Below, in pieces: positions 32,431 to 47,419 of a stretch of 64,000 bases of DNA. The notes under the pieces are model-generated. The model did no database searches. It was given only the letters and a program-made list of their open reading frames with translations, and was not told where the DNA came from. Every line of letters starts with the position of its first letter. Positions within the stretch are counted from its first letter, which is position 1. A program made the translations under genes and the position numbers. This DNA is from Deinococcus apachensis DSM 19763 (GTDB taxonomy: Bacteria; Deinococcota; Deinococci; Deinococcales; Deinococcaceae): positions 124,001-188,000 of the forward strand of contig NZ_KB906398.1 of assembly GCF_000381345.1 (NCBI RefSeq). Direction: 5' to 3'.

Positions 32431-32459
32431 AGGCTACAGGCGGGAGGGCGGCGGGTCAA
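32431..32459 (-). promoter_or_regulatory. Promoter of the proS leader
   Basis: On the minus strand: -35 TTGACC (32454-32459), a 17-bp spacer and -10 TAGCCT (32431-32436), with ATG 32423 of the leader ORF 7 nt further on. This is the clearest two-box promoter in the window; most other genes show only a -10. Confidence 0.7.
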
Positions 32460-32587
32460 GCCCACGGGCTCCGCCTCCCGCTTCAGGCCACGTAGGCCAG
32501 ACGTTCCGGACGGCCAGCGTTCGCCCGCCGTAGCCAGTCCTTCATTTGCAATCCCTGGCCTCTGTCCCTGCATTACCATGCTCTCGA

Positions 32588-34231
32588 ATGCGTTCCCCAC
32601 TGCCACGCGCCGTCCTGACCCGTCTGGAGACCGGGCGGCTGGTCGTGCTGAGCGTGCTGCTGGGCCTGCTGGTGGGGGGCCTGTGCGTGGGACTGCGGCT
32701 GGCGCTGAACGCGCTGCTCGACCTCGCCTCGCAGGTGATCGGGTACGCTCCCCCCGGAACACCGGGCGAGGGCGGGTTGCTGATGGCCTTTGGCGAGGCA
32801 CTGCCCTGGGGCCTGCTCGTCCTGCCGCTGGTGGGGGCCGCCTATGCCTGGCTGGTGCCGCGGGACGCGGGGGACCCCCTCACCCAGCTTGTGCGCGGCT
32901 ACCACACGCGGGGGCTGGGGCCAGGGTTAACGGTGCAGGCACGCACGCTGGCGGGCACGCTGCTCGGCCACGCGGGAGGGCTGCTCGTGGGGCGGGACGC
33001 GCCCTTCACGGCGCTCGGCGGGCTGGGCACCCGGCTGCTGCGCCAGGCGACGCGGCTGGACGCGGTGGAGACCCGCACCCTGACGCTGGCGGGCGCGGCG
33101 GCGGGGTTGGGGGCCGTGCTGCACGCGCCGCTGGCCGCCGCCGTCCTGATCGCCGAGGTGCTGTACCGCCGCTTCGAGTTCGAGTTCGAGGTGCTGATGC
33201 CTTGCGTCCTCGCCGCCGTCAGCGGATACGCGGTGTACGGCCTCGCCTTCGGGTTCTCGCCGCTCTTCAGCGTGGAAGTCCTGCCGGTGCCCGCGTCCCC
33301 GCAACTTCCGGCCTTCCTGGGGGTGGCCCTGGCCGTCACGCTGGCGGGGTGGGTATCCCTCTTCGCCTGCCGGGTGATCCCGGAGCGGTGGACCGACGGG
33401 CCGTGGCGCCCCGTGGCGGGCGCGCTGTTCGGGGGGCTCACGGCGGCGCTCGCCTTCTGGAGTACCCCAGCCGTCCTGGGCGACGGGGCGGGCTGGGTGC
33501 AACTGGGCCTGTCAGGCTTCCTGGGGTCGGATGCACTGCTCGCCGGGGGCTGGCGCTGGCTGCTGCTCGCCGTCGGTGCCCGGCTGGCCTTCGGGGGGGG
33601 CGTGCTGCCCTCGGTCGGGGTGGGCGGTCTGCTGGGGGCGGGACTGGGCGCGGCGCTGGGGGTGGACCCGGCGGTCGCCACGCTGGTCGGCGCGGTCGCC
33701 TTTCTGACGGTGACCCTCAACGTGCCGGTGGCCGCTGCCCTGTTCGCCGTGGCCTGGGGCGGCGACGCCCTGCTGCCCGTCGCGCTCCTCACCGCGGGGC
33801 TGGCCCACCTGCTGAGTGGGGAGTCGGGCCTGCTGCCCGGTCAGGTTCGCTCCCGCGCGGCGAGCGCCGTTCACACCGGCCCCAGCCTCCCCCTCCTGCC
33901 CGAGGGGGTGCGGTTTGTTGCGCGCCGCCTGCCCGCCGGAGCGCCCGGCACACCGCTGGACCCCGTCCTTCCCGAGGGCGAGGGCAGCCCGACCCCCCTC
34001 GCCTCCGAGCAGGAGCTGTATAGGCGGGGCGTTCCCTCCAGCTGGCAGGGGGCGCGGCTCTCCGTCCTCTCCCTGCCCCCCGGCGTGGAGGTCGTGGGCG
34101 TCATCCGCGACGGCACCGTCCGCGTGCCGCGCCCCGAACTGCGCCTGACTGCCGAGGACGAGCTGGTCTTCCTTGCGCGGCCCGACGCCTACGCCGCGCT
34201 GGAGGGCGTGCTGAGGCTGCCGGGCGCGTAG
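32588..34231 (+). CDS. Divergent ClC-family channel/antiporter with C-terminal RCK_C/TrkA-C-like domain
   Basis: A 547-aa protein; ATG 32588 is chosen for TACCAT (32574-32579), 8 nt upstream. Residues about 10-420 form a ClC-type membrane domain (VLSVLLGLLVGGLCVGLRLALN, AAAGLGAVLHAPLAAAVLIAEVLYRRFEFEFEVLMP, VAFLTVTLNVPVAAALFAV). The signature GREGP, holding the gating glutamate, is replaced by GRDAP, and GSGIP is not found where expected. The internal Glu-like AEVLYRR position is kept. Residues about 450-547 end with VEVVGVIRDGTVRVPRPELR and LTAEDELVFLARPDAY, typical of TrkA-C/RCK_C ligand-binding domains. Ion specificity and coupling cannot be inferred from standard ClC rules. Confidence 0.8.
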   Translation: MRSPLPRAVLTRLETGRLVVLSVLLGLLVGGLCVGLRLALNALLDLASQVIGYAPPGTPGEGGLLMAFGEALPWGLLVLPLVGAAYAWLVPRDAGDPLTQLVRGYHTRGLGPGLTVQARTLAGTLLGHAGGLLVGRDAPFTALGGLGTRLLRQATRLDAVETRTLTLAGAAAGLGAVLHAPLAAAVLIAEVLYRRFEFEFEVLMPCVLAAVSGYAVYGLAFGFSPLFSVEVLPVPASPQLPAFLGVALAVTLAGWVSLFACRVIPERWTDGPWRPVAGALFGGLTAALAFWSTPAVLGDGAGWVQLGLSGFLGSDALLAGGWRWLLLAVGARLAFGGGVLPSVGVGGLLGAGLGAALGVDPAVATLVGAVAFLTVTLNVPVAAALFAVAWGGDALLPVALLTAGLAHLLSGESGLLPGQVRSRAASAVHTGPSLPLLPEGVRFVARRLPAGAPGTPLDPVLPEGEGSPTPLASEQELYRRGVPSSWQGARLSVLSLPPGVEVVGVIRDGTVRVPRPELRLTAEDELVFLARPDAYAALEGVLRLPGA

Positions 34232-34248
34232 AGCGATTGGGAAATTTT

Positions 34249-34521
34249 ATGGTCGAAGGTAAAATTGAACGGCTGCGTTTGTCCTTCGCTCTTCTGGGGA
34301 CTTTCGATCCCGATTTTGTGACAGACCGTCTCCAATTCGCACCGACACGGACTGCGGTAAGACGAGAGGGTCGTCAAGGGATACATAAGGTTGCAGAAGA
34401 CATTTGGGAATTAAGCAGGACCTATCAAGATCACTCTAGGACAAATAAGTGTATAGATGATTTTCTCGACGATCTGGTTGTTGTCTCCAAAAAGTTGAAC
34501 AGGCTGCGAGGGATTGTATAG
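34249..34521 (+). CDS. DUF4279-like protein, apparently truncated
   Basis: A 90-aa ORF. The pattern LSFALLGTFDPDFVTDRLQFAPTRT followed by a DIWELS segment and DDFLDDLV resembles the DUF4279 family, which is often about 130 aa, so the C-terminus appears lost. I count about 45% GC over 34241-34500, far below the surroundings, which suggests horizontal origin. TTG 34237 is an alternative start. DUF4279 proteins are often found beside toxins as candidate immunity proteins; no toxin is left here. Possibly a pseudogene. Confidence 0.45.
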   Translation: MVEGKIERLRLSFALLGTFDPDFVTDRLQFAPTRTAVRREGRQGIHKVAEDIWELSRTYQDHSRTNKCIDDFLDDLVVVSKKLNRLRGIV

Positions 34522-34569
34522 GTGGGTGGAGTTCTGGCCTGCGTCCTGTGACTGGATGCAGAGGGTCCT

Positions 34570-34690
34570 TCACCAGGCATCTATCTCTCTGAAGTAACAA
34601 TAGTCCATCTCAAGGAGCTGAATATCTCCTTCAATATTTCCCTGTACTTCGTCCAGGTGAGCGTCTAGACCTGTCGTCTCCTCATCCTGA
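34570..34690 (-). pseudogene. AT-rich C-terminal gene fragment
   Basis: On the minus strand this stretch encodes an acidic ending (LDEVQGNIEGDIQLLEMDYCYF then REIDAW and stop) with low GC. Upstream of 34690 the frame runs into the 5' end of the MFS gene on the other strand, so no start or N-terminus exists. Read as the 3' remnant of a foreign gene. Family not recognised. Confidence 0.35.
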
Positions 34691-34711
34691 ACGGCCGCCG
34701 TCCCCCTTGCC

Positions 34712-34717
34712 GATAAT
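34712..34717 (+). promoter_or_regulatory. -10 box GATAAT for the MFS gene at 34724
   Basis: GATAAT ends 6 nt before GTG 34724, close to the TATAAT consensus, and supports the GTG start and a leaderless mRNA. Confidence 0.5.
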
Positions 34718-34723
34718 GCCCGG

Positions 34724-35962
<1,239 letters not shown>

Positions 35963-35978
35963 AAAGAGGTCAGCCATC

Positions 35979-36027
35979 AGCGATCAGCCGTCAGACAGGG
36001 CAGGCTGAAAGCTGATCGCTGACGGCT
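35979..36027. repeat. Inverted-repeat cluster between convergent genes
   Basis: AGCGATCAG (35979-35987) is complementary to CTGATCGCT (36012-36020), and AGCCGTCA (35986-35993) to TGACGGCT (36020-36027), giving alternative stems. Similar CAGCGATCAGC/TCAGC strings recur at 40757-40780 and near 60930, so this is a dispersed intergenic sequence that may act as a weak bidirectional terminator. Confidence 0.45.
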
Positions 36028-36033
36028 TTCCCC

Positions 36034-36819
36034 TCAATGCCCCAGAATCTTGCTCAGGAACGCCTTCGCCCGCTCGTGCTGCGGGTTGGTGTAGAAGGCC
36101 TCGGGCGTGGTGTCCTCCACGACGGTGCCCGCGTCGAAGAAGAGGAGACGGTCGGCGACCTCACGGGCGAAGCCCATCTCATGCGTGACGACCAGCATGG
36201 TCATGCCGCCCCGCGCGAGGTCCTTCATCACGTCGAGCACTTCCTTGATCATCTCGGGGTCGAGGGCGGAGGTGGGCTCGTCGAAGAGCATCACCTTGGG
36301 GTCCATCGCCAGGGCGCGGGCGATGGCGACGCGCTGCTGCTGGCCGCCGGAAAGTTGCGCGGGGTACTTGTGCGCCTGTTCCTCGATGCCCACCCGGCGC
36401 AACAGTTCCAGCCCCCGCTTCTCCGCCTCGGCCTTGCTCGTCTTGCGGACGCGGGTCGGGGCGAGGGTGATGTTCTCCAGCACGGTGAGATGCGGGAAGA
36501 GGTTGAAGGATTGGAACACCATCCCGACCTCGCGGCGAATCGCGTCGAGGTGGCGGGCGCCGTCGAGCGGAATGCCGTCCACCTCGATGCTGCCCCCGTC
36601 GTGCGGGTCGAGGGCGTTGATGGTGCGAATAAAGGTGCTCTTGCCGCTGCCGGAAGGCCCGATGATGACGACGACCTCGCCGGGATGGACGGTCAGGCTC
36701 ACGCCGCGCAGCGCCTGGAAGGTTCCGAAATGCTTCTGCACGTCACGGGCGACGATGATGGGGTCCGCCGTCCCGGCACGGGTACTCCGGGAGACGGTGC
36801 CGGTGCTGCTCTGGGTCAT
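36034..36819 (-). CDS. Polar amino-acid ABC transporter ATPase (GlnQ-like)
   Basis: A 261-aa ATPase of the PAAT class. Walker A is [16 protein letters not shown], the Q-loop follows in [22 protein letters not shown], the signature is [35 protein letters not shown] (with Walker B), and the H-loop is [15 protein letters not shown]. It should energise the permease and binding protein encoded at 40826-42657 on the same strand, now 4 kb upstream. TACACT (36826-36831, minus strand) lies 6 nt before the ATG, so it has its own promoter. Confidence 0.93.
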   Translation of the reverse strand: MTQSSTGTVSRSTRAGTADPIIVARDVQKHFGTFQALRGVSLTVHPGEVVVIIGPSGSGKSTFIRTINALDPHDGGSIEVDGIPLDGARHLDAIRREVGMVFQSFNLFPHLTVLENITLAPTRVRKTSKAEAEKRGLELLRRVGIEEQAHKYPAQLSGGQQQRVAIARALAMDPKVMLFDEPTSALDPEMIKEVLDVMKDLARGGMTMLVVTHEMGFAREVADRLLFFDAGTVVEDTTPEAFYTNPQHERAKAFLSKILGH

Positions 36820-36871
36820 GGGGGGAGTGTACAGGGTGCGGGAAGAGGGGAACCTGAGTGGTAGCTGCGGC

Positions 36872-37341
36872 TTACCTCACGCCCTTCTCCTGCCCGAGCT
36901 GAGCCTGTAAGGCGGCCCTCAACGTCTGTCTGGGCATAGGGCACCCGTTCCTCCGGTGCGGTTGTTCGGCGTTGGTTGATGAGGGTGTACAGGTCATCCC
37001 TGTCATAGCGCGGAAAAACGTGCAGGTGATAGTGCCACACGTCCTGCCCGCCGCCCGGCTCGTTATGCTGCCGTGTGGAGGTGCCATCACAACCGTACGC
37101 GGCTTTGAGGGCGAGCGCGACCCGCCGGGCGATCTAGTGAATCTCTGCCGCACATTCCGCGGGAAGATCGTAGATGTTCTCGAAGTGCGCGTTAGGAATG
37201 GCAAGGACGTGCCCCGGGTTGTTCGGCCACCAGTCTGCGGAGACGAGAGCAGTGACTTTCCCCGTCCGAAGCACAACATCCTCGGGTTGACTCCGTGCCC
37301 GCCGACCGCCCCAGATGACCTCCAGAAGGGTCGGAAGTAAT
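36872..37341 (-). pseudogene. HIT-family hydrolase pseudogene
   Basis: Read on the minus strand, one frame gives a HIT-family core: DVVLRTGKVTALVSADWWPN, then NPGHVLAIPNAHFENIYDLP, and HNEPGGGQDVWHYHLHVFPR with the His triad HYHLHVF. It is broken in two visible ways. A TAG stop (37134-37136) interrupts AEIH-IARRVALALKAAYG. A tandem TCTGTCTG (36925-36932; a 4-bp duplication) shifts the frame before the natural ending [16 protein letters not shown]. No convincing start codon is left. Nucleotidyl hydrolase ancestry. Confidence 0.8.
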
Positions 37342-37400
37342 CGGCGGGGGCGTGATGCAATATGTCCAGGGTGACCACCCGACCGTTAGAGCGCCGGGGT

Positions 37401-37442
37401 GAGCTGTTTAAGCCTGCCGAGGCAGGCACTCCAAAACAGCTC
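37401..37442. repeat. Nested perfect inverted repeat upstream of the TRAP operon
   Basis: GAGCTGTTT (37401-37409) pairs exactly with AAACAGCTC (37434-37442). Within it, GCCTGCC (37412-37418) pairs exactly with GGCAGGC (37421-37427). No T-run follows on either strand. It may be an operator, a relic of the insertion that brought the TRAP genes, or a structured RNA. Confidence 0.5.
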
Positions 37443-37497
37443 CTGCCCGTCCACAGGAGGGGCGACTTTCGAAATCAGCCTCGATGGGAGCCTGTGG

Positions 37498-37503
37498 TAA
37501 ACT
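37498..37503 (+). promoter_or_regulatory. Extended -10 (TGnTAAACT-like) for the TAXI-TRAP operon
   Basis: TGGTAAACT ends 45 nt before ATG 37549; a 5' UTR of about 38 nt then holds AAGGAG before the start. No clear -35. Confidence 0.4.
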
Positions 37504-37548
37504 CCCCGGACCTTACACACCGTTCCCTCAGCGCCACAAGGAGCCTCC

Positions 37549-38505
<957 letters not shown>

Positions 38506-38523
38506 CTGCCGCTGAGGCTCGCC

Positions 38524-38560
38524 GGGGCCAGCCGCCTACACCCTGCGGCTGGCCCCTTCT
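38524..38560 (+). terminator. Intercistronic attenuator between TAXI binding protein and TRAP permease
   Basis: GGGGCCAGCCGC (38524-38535) and GCGGCTGGCCCC (38545-38556) form a perfect 12-bp stem with a 9-nt loop followed by TTCTGTTC. It lies between co-directional genes, so it should terminate part of the transcripts and keep binding protein above permease. Confidence 0.65.
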
Positions 38561-38583
38561 GTTCAAGGAGGAATGAGCAAACC

Positions 38584-40755
<2,172 letters not shown>

Positions 40756-40780
40756 GAGCGATCAGCAGTCAGTCATCAGC

Positions 40781-40817
40781 AAAACCCCCGGTCTACTTGG
40801 CCGGGGGTCTCTTCTTG
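40781..40817. terminator. Bidirectional terminator between TRAP permease and ABC permease
   Basis: CCCCCGG (40785-40791) and CCGGGGG (40801-40807) pair perfectly. The right side continues TCTCTTCTTG, and the left side is AAAA (TTTT on the minus strand). It lies between convergent genes and can stop both. Confidence 0.7.
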
Positions 40818-40825
40818 CTGACGGC

Positions 40826-41617
40826 CTACCTCGTGGCGATCTTCACCCGCCGCTCAAGCTGATCGGTGAAAAAGGTCATCACGGTGGTCAGGGAGAGGTA
40901 GACGGCGGCGATGGTGGTCAGCACCGGCACGGGCTGGAAGGTCTCGGCGGTGACCCGCGTTCCGGCCAGCGTGAGTTCCAGCAGCGAGATGGCGCTGGCG
41001 AGGGAGGAATCCTTGAGGAGCGCGACGATGTTGTTGACCAGGGGCGGCACCACGATGCGGAGCGCCTGGGGCAGCACCACCGTCTGCATGGTCTGCCCAC
41101 CGCTCAGGCCCAGGCTGCGCGCCGCCTCGGTCTGCCCGCGCGGAATGGCGAGGATACCCGCGCGAACCACCTCGGCGTTGTAGGCTCCGACGTTTAGGGC
41201 CAGAGCGATCACCGCCGACCAGAATTCGTTGAGCTCCACCCGCAGGCCGAGGGCCTGCAGGAGGGGCGGCAGGGCGTTGTACACAAAAAAAATCTGCACC
41301 AGCAGGGGCGTGCCGCGGACCAGCCAGATATATAGGCCAGCGGGCGCCCGCACGAGCCACAGGGGACTCGTCCGCATGATGCCCGCGACTATCCCGACGG
41401 CCAGCCCGATCAGCCCGCTCACCAGCGTCAGTTGCAGGGTCATCCGCGCGCCCTGCACGAACAGGTCGGCGCGGGGGCCGATGGGCTCGGGGATCTGCCG
41501 CAGGATGAGCGTGATCAGCAGGAACAGCAGGTAGAAAGCGGCCGCTGCCCCGACCAGCCACCCCAGCATCGGGAGACCGCCCAGCGGCTGACGCGGCGCG
41601 GCTCTCGGAGCGGTCAC
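40826..41617 (-). CDS. Polar amino-acid ABC transporter permease
   Basis: A 263-aa PAAT permease. The N-terminal helix LVGAAAAFYLLFLLITLIL is followed by MTLQLTLVSGLIGLAVGIVAGI and the typical LVRGTPLLVQIFFVYNALP. The EAA loop, which contacts the ATPase, is ILAIPRGQTEAARSLGLSGGQTM. The end is FTDQLERRVK. GTG 41617 follows GGGAGG. It works with the binding protein upstream on the same strand and presumably the distant GlnQ-like ATPase. Confidence 0.92.
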   Translation of the reverse strand: MTAPRAAPRQPLGGLPMLGWLVGAAAAFYLLFLLITLILRQIPEPIGPRADLFVQGARMTLQLTLVSGLIGLAVGIVAGIMRTSPLWLVRAPAGLYIWLVRGTPLLVQIFFVYNALPPLLQALGLRVELNEFWSAVIALALNVGAYNAEVVRAGILAIPRGQTEAARSLGLSGGQTMQTVVLPQALRIVVPPLVNNIVALLKDSSLASAISLLELTLAGTRVTAETFQPVPVLTTIAAVYLSLTTVMTFFTDQLERRVKIATR

Positions 41618-41774
41618 GCCGCCTCCCGAGGCAGGGCCGTCAACTGTGAATCCCTCTCGTTTTTCATTTTGCCGATCATGTCACAGATACTTTCTGGGTA
41701 GTCGGTGCTCAGGCAGGCCAAACGGGCTCAGAGCCTTTGACGCAAGAAATCTTGTCGCTCTGTGGGCAGTGCGG

Positions 41775-41801
41775 GGCCTCCCGCGAGGCGCGCGGGAGGC
41801 C
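41775..41801. terminator. GC-rich hairpin between binding-protein and permease genes
   Basis: GGCCTCCCGCG (41775-41785) pairs perfectly with CGCGGGAGGCC (41791-41801), loop 5 nt. No T-run follows on the minus strand. It is the second stem in the 284-bp gap and may protect the 3' end of the binding-protein mRNA. Confidence 0.4.
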
Positions 41802-41846
41802 TCGGGCATGACAGTGTCTTGATGCCCACGGCCCCAAGCAGCCCCC

Positions 41847-41885
41847 AAAACGGCGGGGAAGGCTCTCCCGCTCGCCTTCCCCGCC
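41847..41885 (-). terminator. Rho-independent terminator after the amino-acid binding protein
   Basis: On the minus strand GGCGGGGAAGGC (41874-41885) pairs perfectly with GCCTTCCCCGCC (41852-41863), loop 10 nt, followed directly by GTTTTGGGGG. It lies 16 nt after the binding-protein stop, so downstream permease expression needs read-through. Confidence 0.7.
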
Positions 41886-41901
41886 GCGCGTCCAGCCGTG
41901 T

Positions 41902-42657
41902 TCAGCGGCAGCGGACGTCCTGGCCGAAGTACTGCTTGCTGATCTTGGCGTAGGTGCCATTCTTCATCGCCGTGGCGAGCGCGGCATTGAGCTGGCCCAG
42001 CAGGCTGCTGTTGCCCTTCTTGACGGCCATGGCGATGCGCTCGTTGAACAGCAGGTCGCCCTGCACCAGCTTGCCCTTCTGCGCCTTCACCACGTCGAGG
42101 CCGGTGAACTTGTCGCCCACCCAGGCGTCCACCCGGCCCGCCATGAGGGCGGCCTGCGCGTCGGTGTCCTTAGGGTAGGTCTTGACCTCGCCCACGCCGG
42201 GCACCTTGTTCACGTTCTCCAGGTAGGTCGTGCCCACCTGCACGCCGACCTTTTTGCCCTTCAGGGCCGCGGCCGTCAGGGGGCCGCCCGGCCGGGTCAC
42301 GATGGCGCCGCCCGTGCAGTAGTGCGGGCTGGAGAAATCGACCGCCTTCTGCCGCTCGGGCGTGATCCCATGGCTGGCGATCACGAAGTCGTAGCGGTCC
42401 TGGTTCAGGCCGATCAGGAGGTTGTCGAAGGGTTGGGTCACCCACTGCACCTTCAGGCCCATCCCCTTGGCGAGCGCGTTGGCGAGGTCCACCTCGAACC
42501 CGGTGAGCTGATTACCCTTCATCAAGTTGAAGGGGGGAAAGGCCCCCTCGGTGGCGATCTTGATGGTGCCGCTCTGCTTGATGTCAGCCCAGGTGCGGGC
42601 CTCAGCGGTGCTGGCAAGCAGGGCGAGGGTACTCAGGGTCAGCAGGACTTTCTTCAT
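41902..42657 (-). CDS. Family 3 amino-acid ABC transporter substrate-binding protein
   Basis: A 251-aa exported protein. ATG 42657 gives a clean signal peptide (KKVLLTLSTLALLASTAEA) after CGGAGG. Conserved parts: GTIKIATEGAFPPFNLMKGNQLTGFEVDLANALAKGMGL, with the family 3 signature GFEVDLANALA, and VGVQVGTTYLENV, MAGRVDAWVGDKF. The pocket residues suggest a polar amino acid; no exact substrate can be given. First gene of the transporter operon on this strand. Confidence 0.93.
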   Translation of the reverse strand: MKKVLLTLSTLALLASTAEARTWADIKQSGTIKIATEGAFPPFNLMKGNQLTGFEVDLANALAKGMGLKVQWVTQPFDNLLIGLNQDRYDFVIASHGITPERQKAVDFSSPHYCTGGAIVTRPGGPLTAAALKGKKVGVQVGTTYLENVNKVPGVGEVKTYPKDTDAQAALMAGRVDAWVGDKFTGLDVVKAQKGKLVQGDLLFNERIAMAVKKGNSSLLGQLNAALATAMKNGTYAKISKQYFGQDVRCR

Positions 42658-42736
42658 GCGTGTTCCTCCGGTGATGGCTTCCGGCCCTCCGACTTGTGGA
42701 CTTCTGGCGGATGGCAGCGGGATGGGGTGATGGGCC

Positions 42737-42768
42737 ACTCTAGCGTCGCGTAAAGGACAGGTAAAGGA
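42737..42768 (-). promoter_or_regulatory. Promoter and direct-repeat operator of the amino-acid binding protein
   Basis: On the minus strand: -35 TTTACC (42760-42765), 17-bp spacer, -10 TAGAGT (42737-42742). On the plus strand, GTAAAGGA occurs twice at 42750-42757 and 42761-42768, 11 bp apart (one helical turn), covering the -35 and part of the spacer. The repeats look like a tandem regulator site. Confidence 0.55.
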
Positions 42769-42846
42769 GACCGGGATGAGGAACAGGACAACTGGCACAA
42801 GAAAACGCGCCGCCTCGGGGAGAGGCAGCGCGTGCAGAGACGGGGC

Positions 42847-44106
<1,260 letters not shown>

Positions 44107-44424
44107 GAGTAGCCTACCTTTCGCCCCTGCTCTTGTCCGGGAAAGGGGGGAGTCGGACAACCGGGGTACGAGAACGAGAATCCCGGGGTTTACGCTGACG
44201 CTGGGCTGACGGGTGAAGTTTACCACGTCTGGAAGCTCGGCCCGCAGAATGCGCTGGACAGGTTGAGCAGGAAGGCGGGGACCACGCTGAACCGCTGAAC
44301 AAGGTGAGGACGCTCGCGTTTCGGTGGCCCTGGTGCTTCCGGGCGGACGCGTGGGATCGTCCCTTGCCTCAAGCGCGAAGGGGGCGCGAGCCGTAGCCCA
44401 CGCCCCCTCCCCTCCCCGCTTCTC
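44107..44424. other. Intergenic region between MalK-type ATPase and secA
   Basis: About 318 bp holding the MalK-type promoter side on the right of 44106 and the secA 3' end. AAGGTAGG precedes ATG 44106. No RNA gene or ORF is supported. Confidence 0.4.
44376..44407 (-). terminator. Possible secA terminator
   Basis: On the minus strand GGGGGCG (44401-44407) pairs with CGCCCCC (44380-44386), with partial inner pairing, followed by TTCG. It begins 18 nt after the secA stop. The T-tract is weak. Confidence 0.45.
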
Positions 44425-47034
<2,610 letters not shown>

Positions 47035-47042
47035 GACACTGG

Positions 47043-47048
47043 AGTATA
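47043..47048 (-). promoter_or_regulatory. -10 box TATACT for secA
   Basis: TATACT on the minus strand ends 8 nt before ATG 47034. No Shine-Dalgarno between. No clear -35. Confidence 0.55.
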
Positions 47049-47167
47049 GCGCGACAGACCTGACGCTCGCCTAACAATTTCAGTGAGAACAGCGCAAGGA
47101 AGTTGATTTGAGGAGGCTCAATTTTGGCATGGTGGAATTTGGTCAGAACGACCAGAAGGGGGCGAGA

Positions 47168-47419
47168 ATGACGAAGACGGTCAAGTTGCAGGACGCCAAG
47201 GCAAACCTGAGCCAGCTTATTCGCAAGGTGGAGGCGGGAGACACGGTGATCGTGACGCAGCACGGGAAACCGGCCGCACGGCTGCTTCCCATCGCGCCGG
47301 AAGAGGAGCAGCCGATTCGGATCGCGATTGAGGCGTTCCGCAATATTCCCAAGGGGGACGACATCGAGTTCGAGCGGGACAGGACGCCCTGGGGTGACAT
47401 CGAACTGGACTTCGATTGA
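47168..47419 (+). CDS. Phd/YefM-family antitoxin
   Basis: An 83-aa antitoxin. The N-terminal DNA-binding part reads TVKLQDAKANLSQLIRKVEAGDTVIVTQHGKPAARLLPI, the standard Phd/YefM pattern; the acidic C-terminus (GDIELDFD) should contact the toxin. ATG 47168 is chosen since AAGGGGG lies just upstream. It overlaps the following PIN toxin gene (TGATG). The gene is intact although its toxin is not. Confidence 0.88.
   Translation: MTKTVKLQDAKANLSQLIRKVEAGDTVIVTQHGKPAARLLPIAPEEEQPIRIAIEAFRNIPKGDDIEFERDRTPWGDIELDFD

Noticed and set aside
32271..32459. T-box riboswitch for proS
   Set aside because: No T-box core sequence, specifier-loop context or terminator is present; the leader ORF model fits better.
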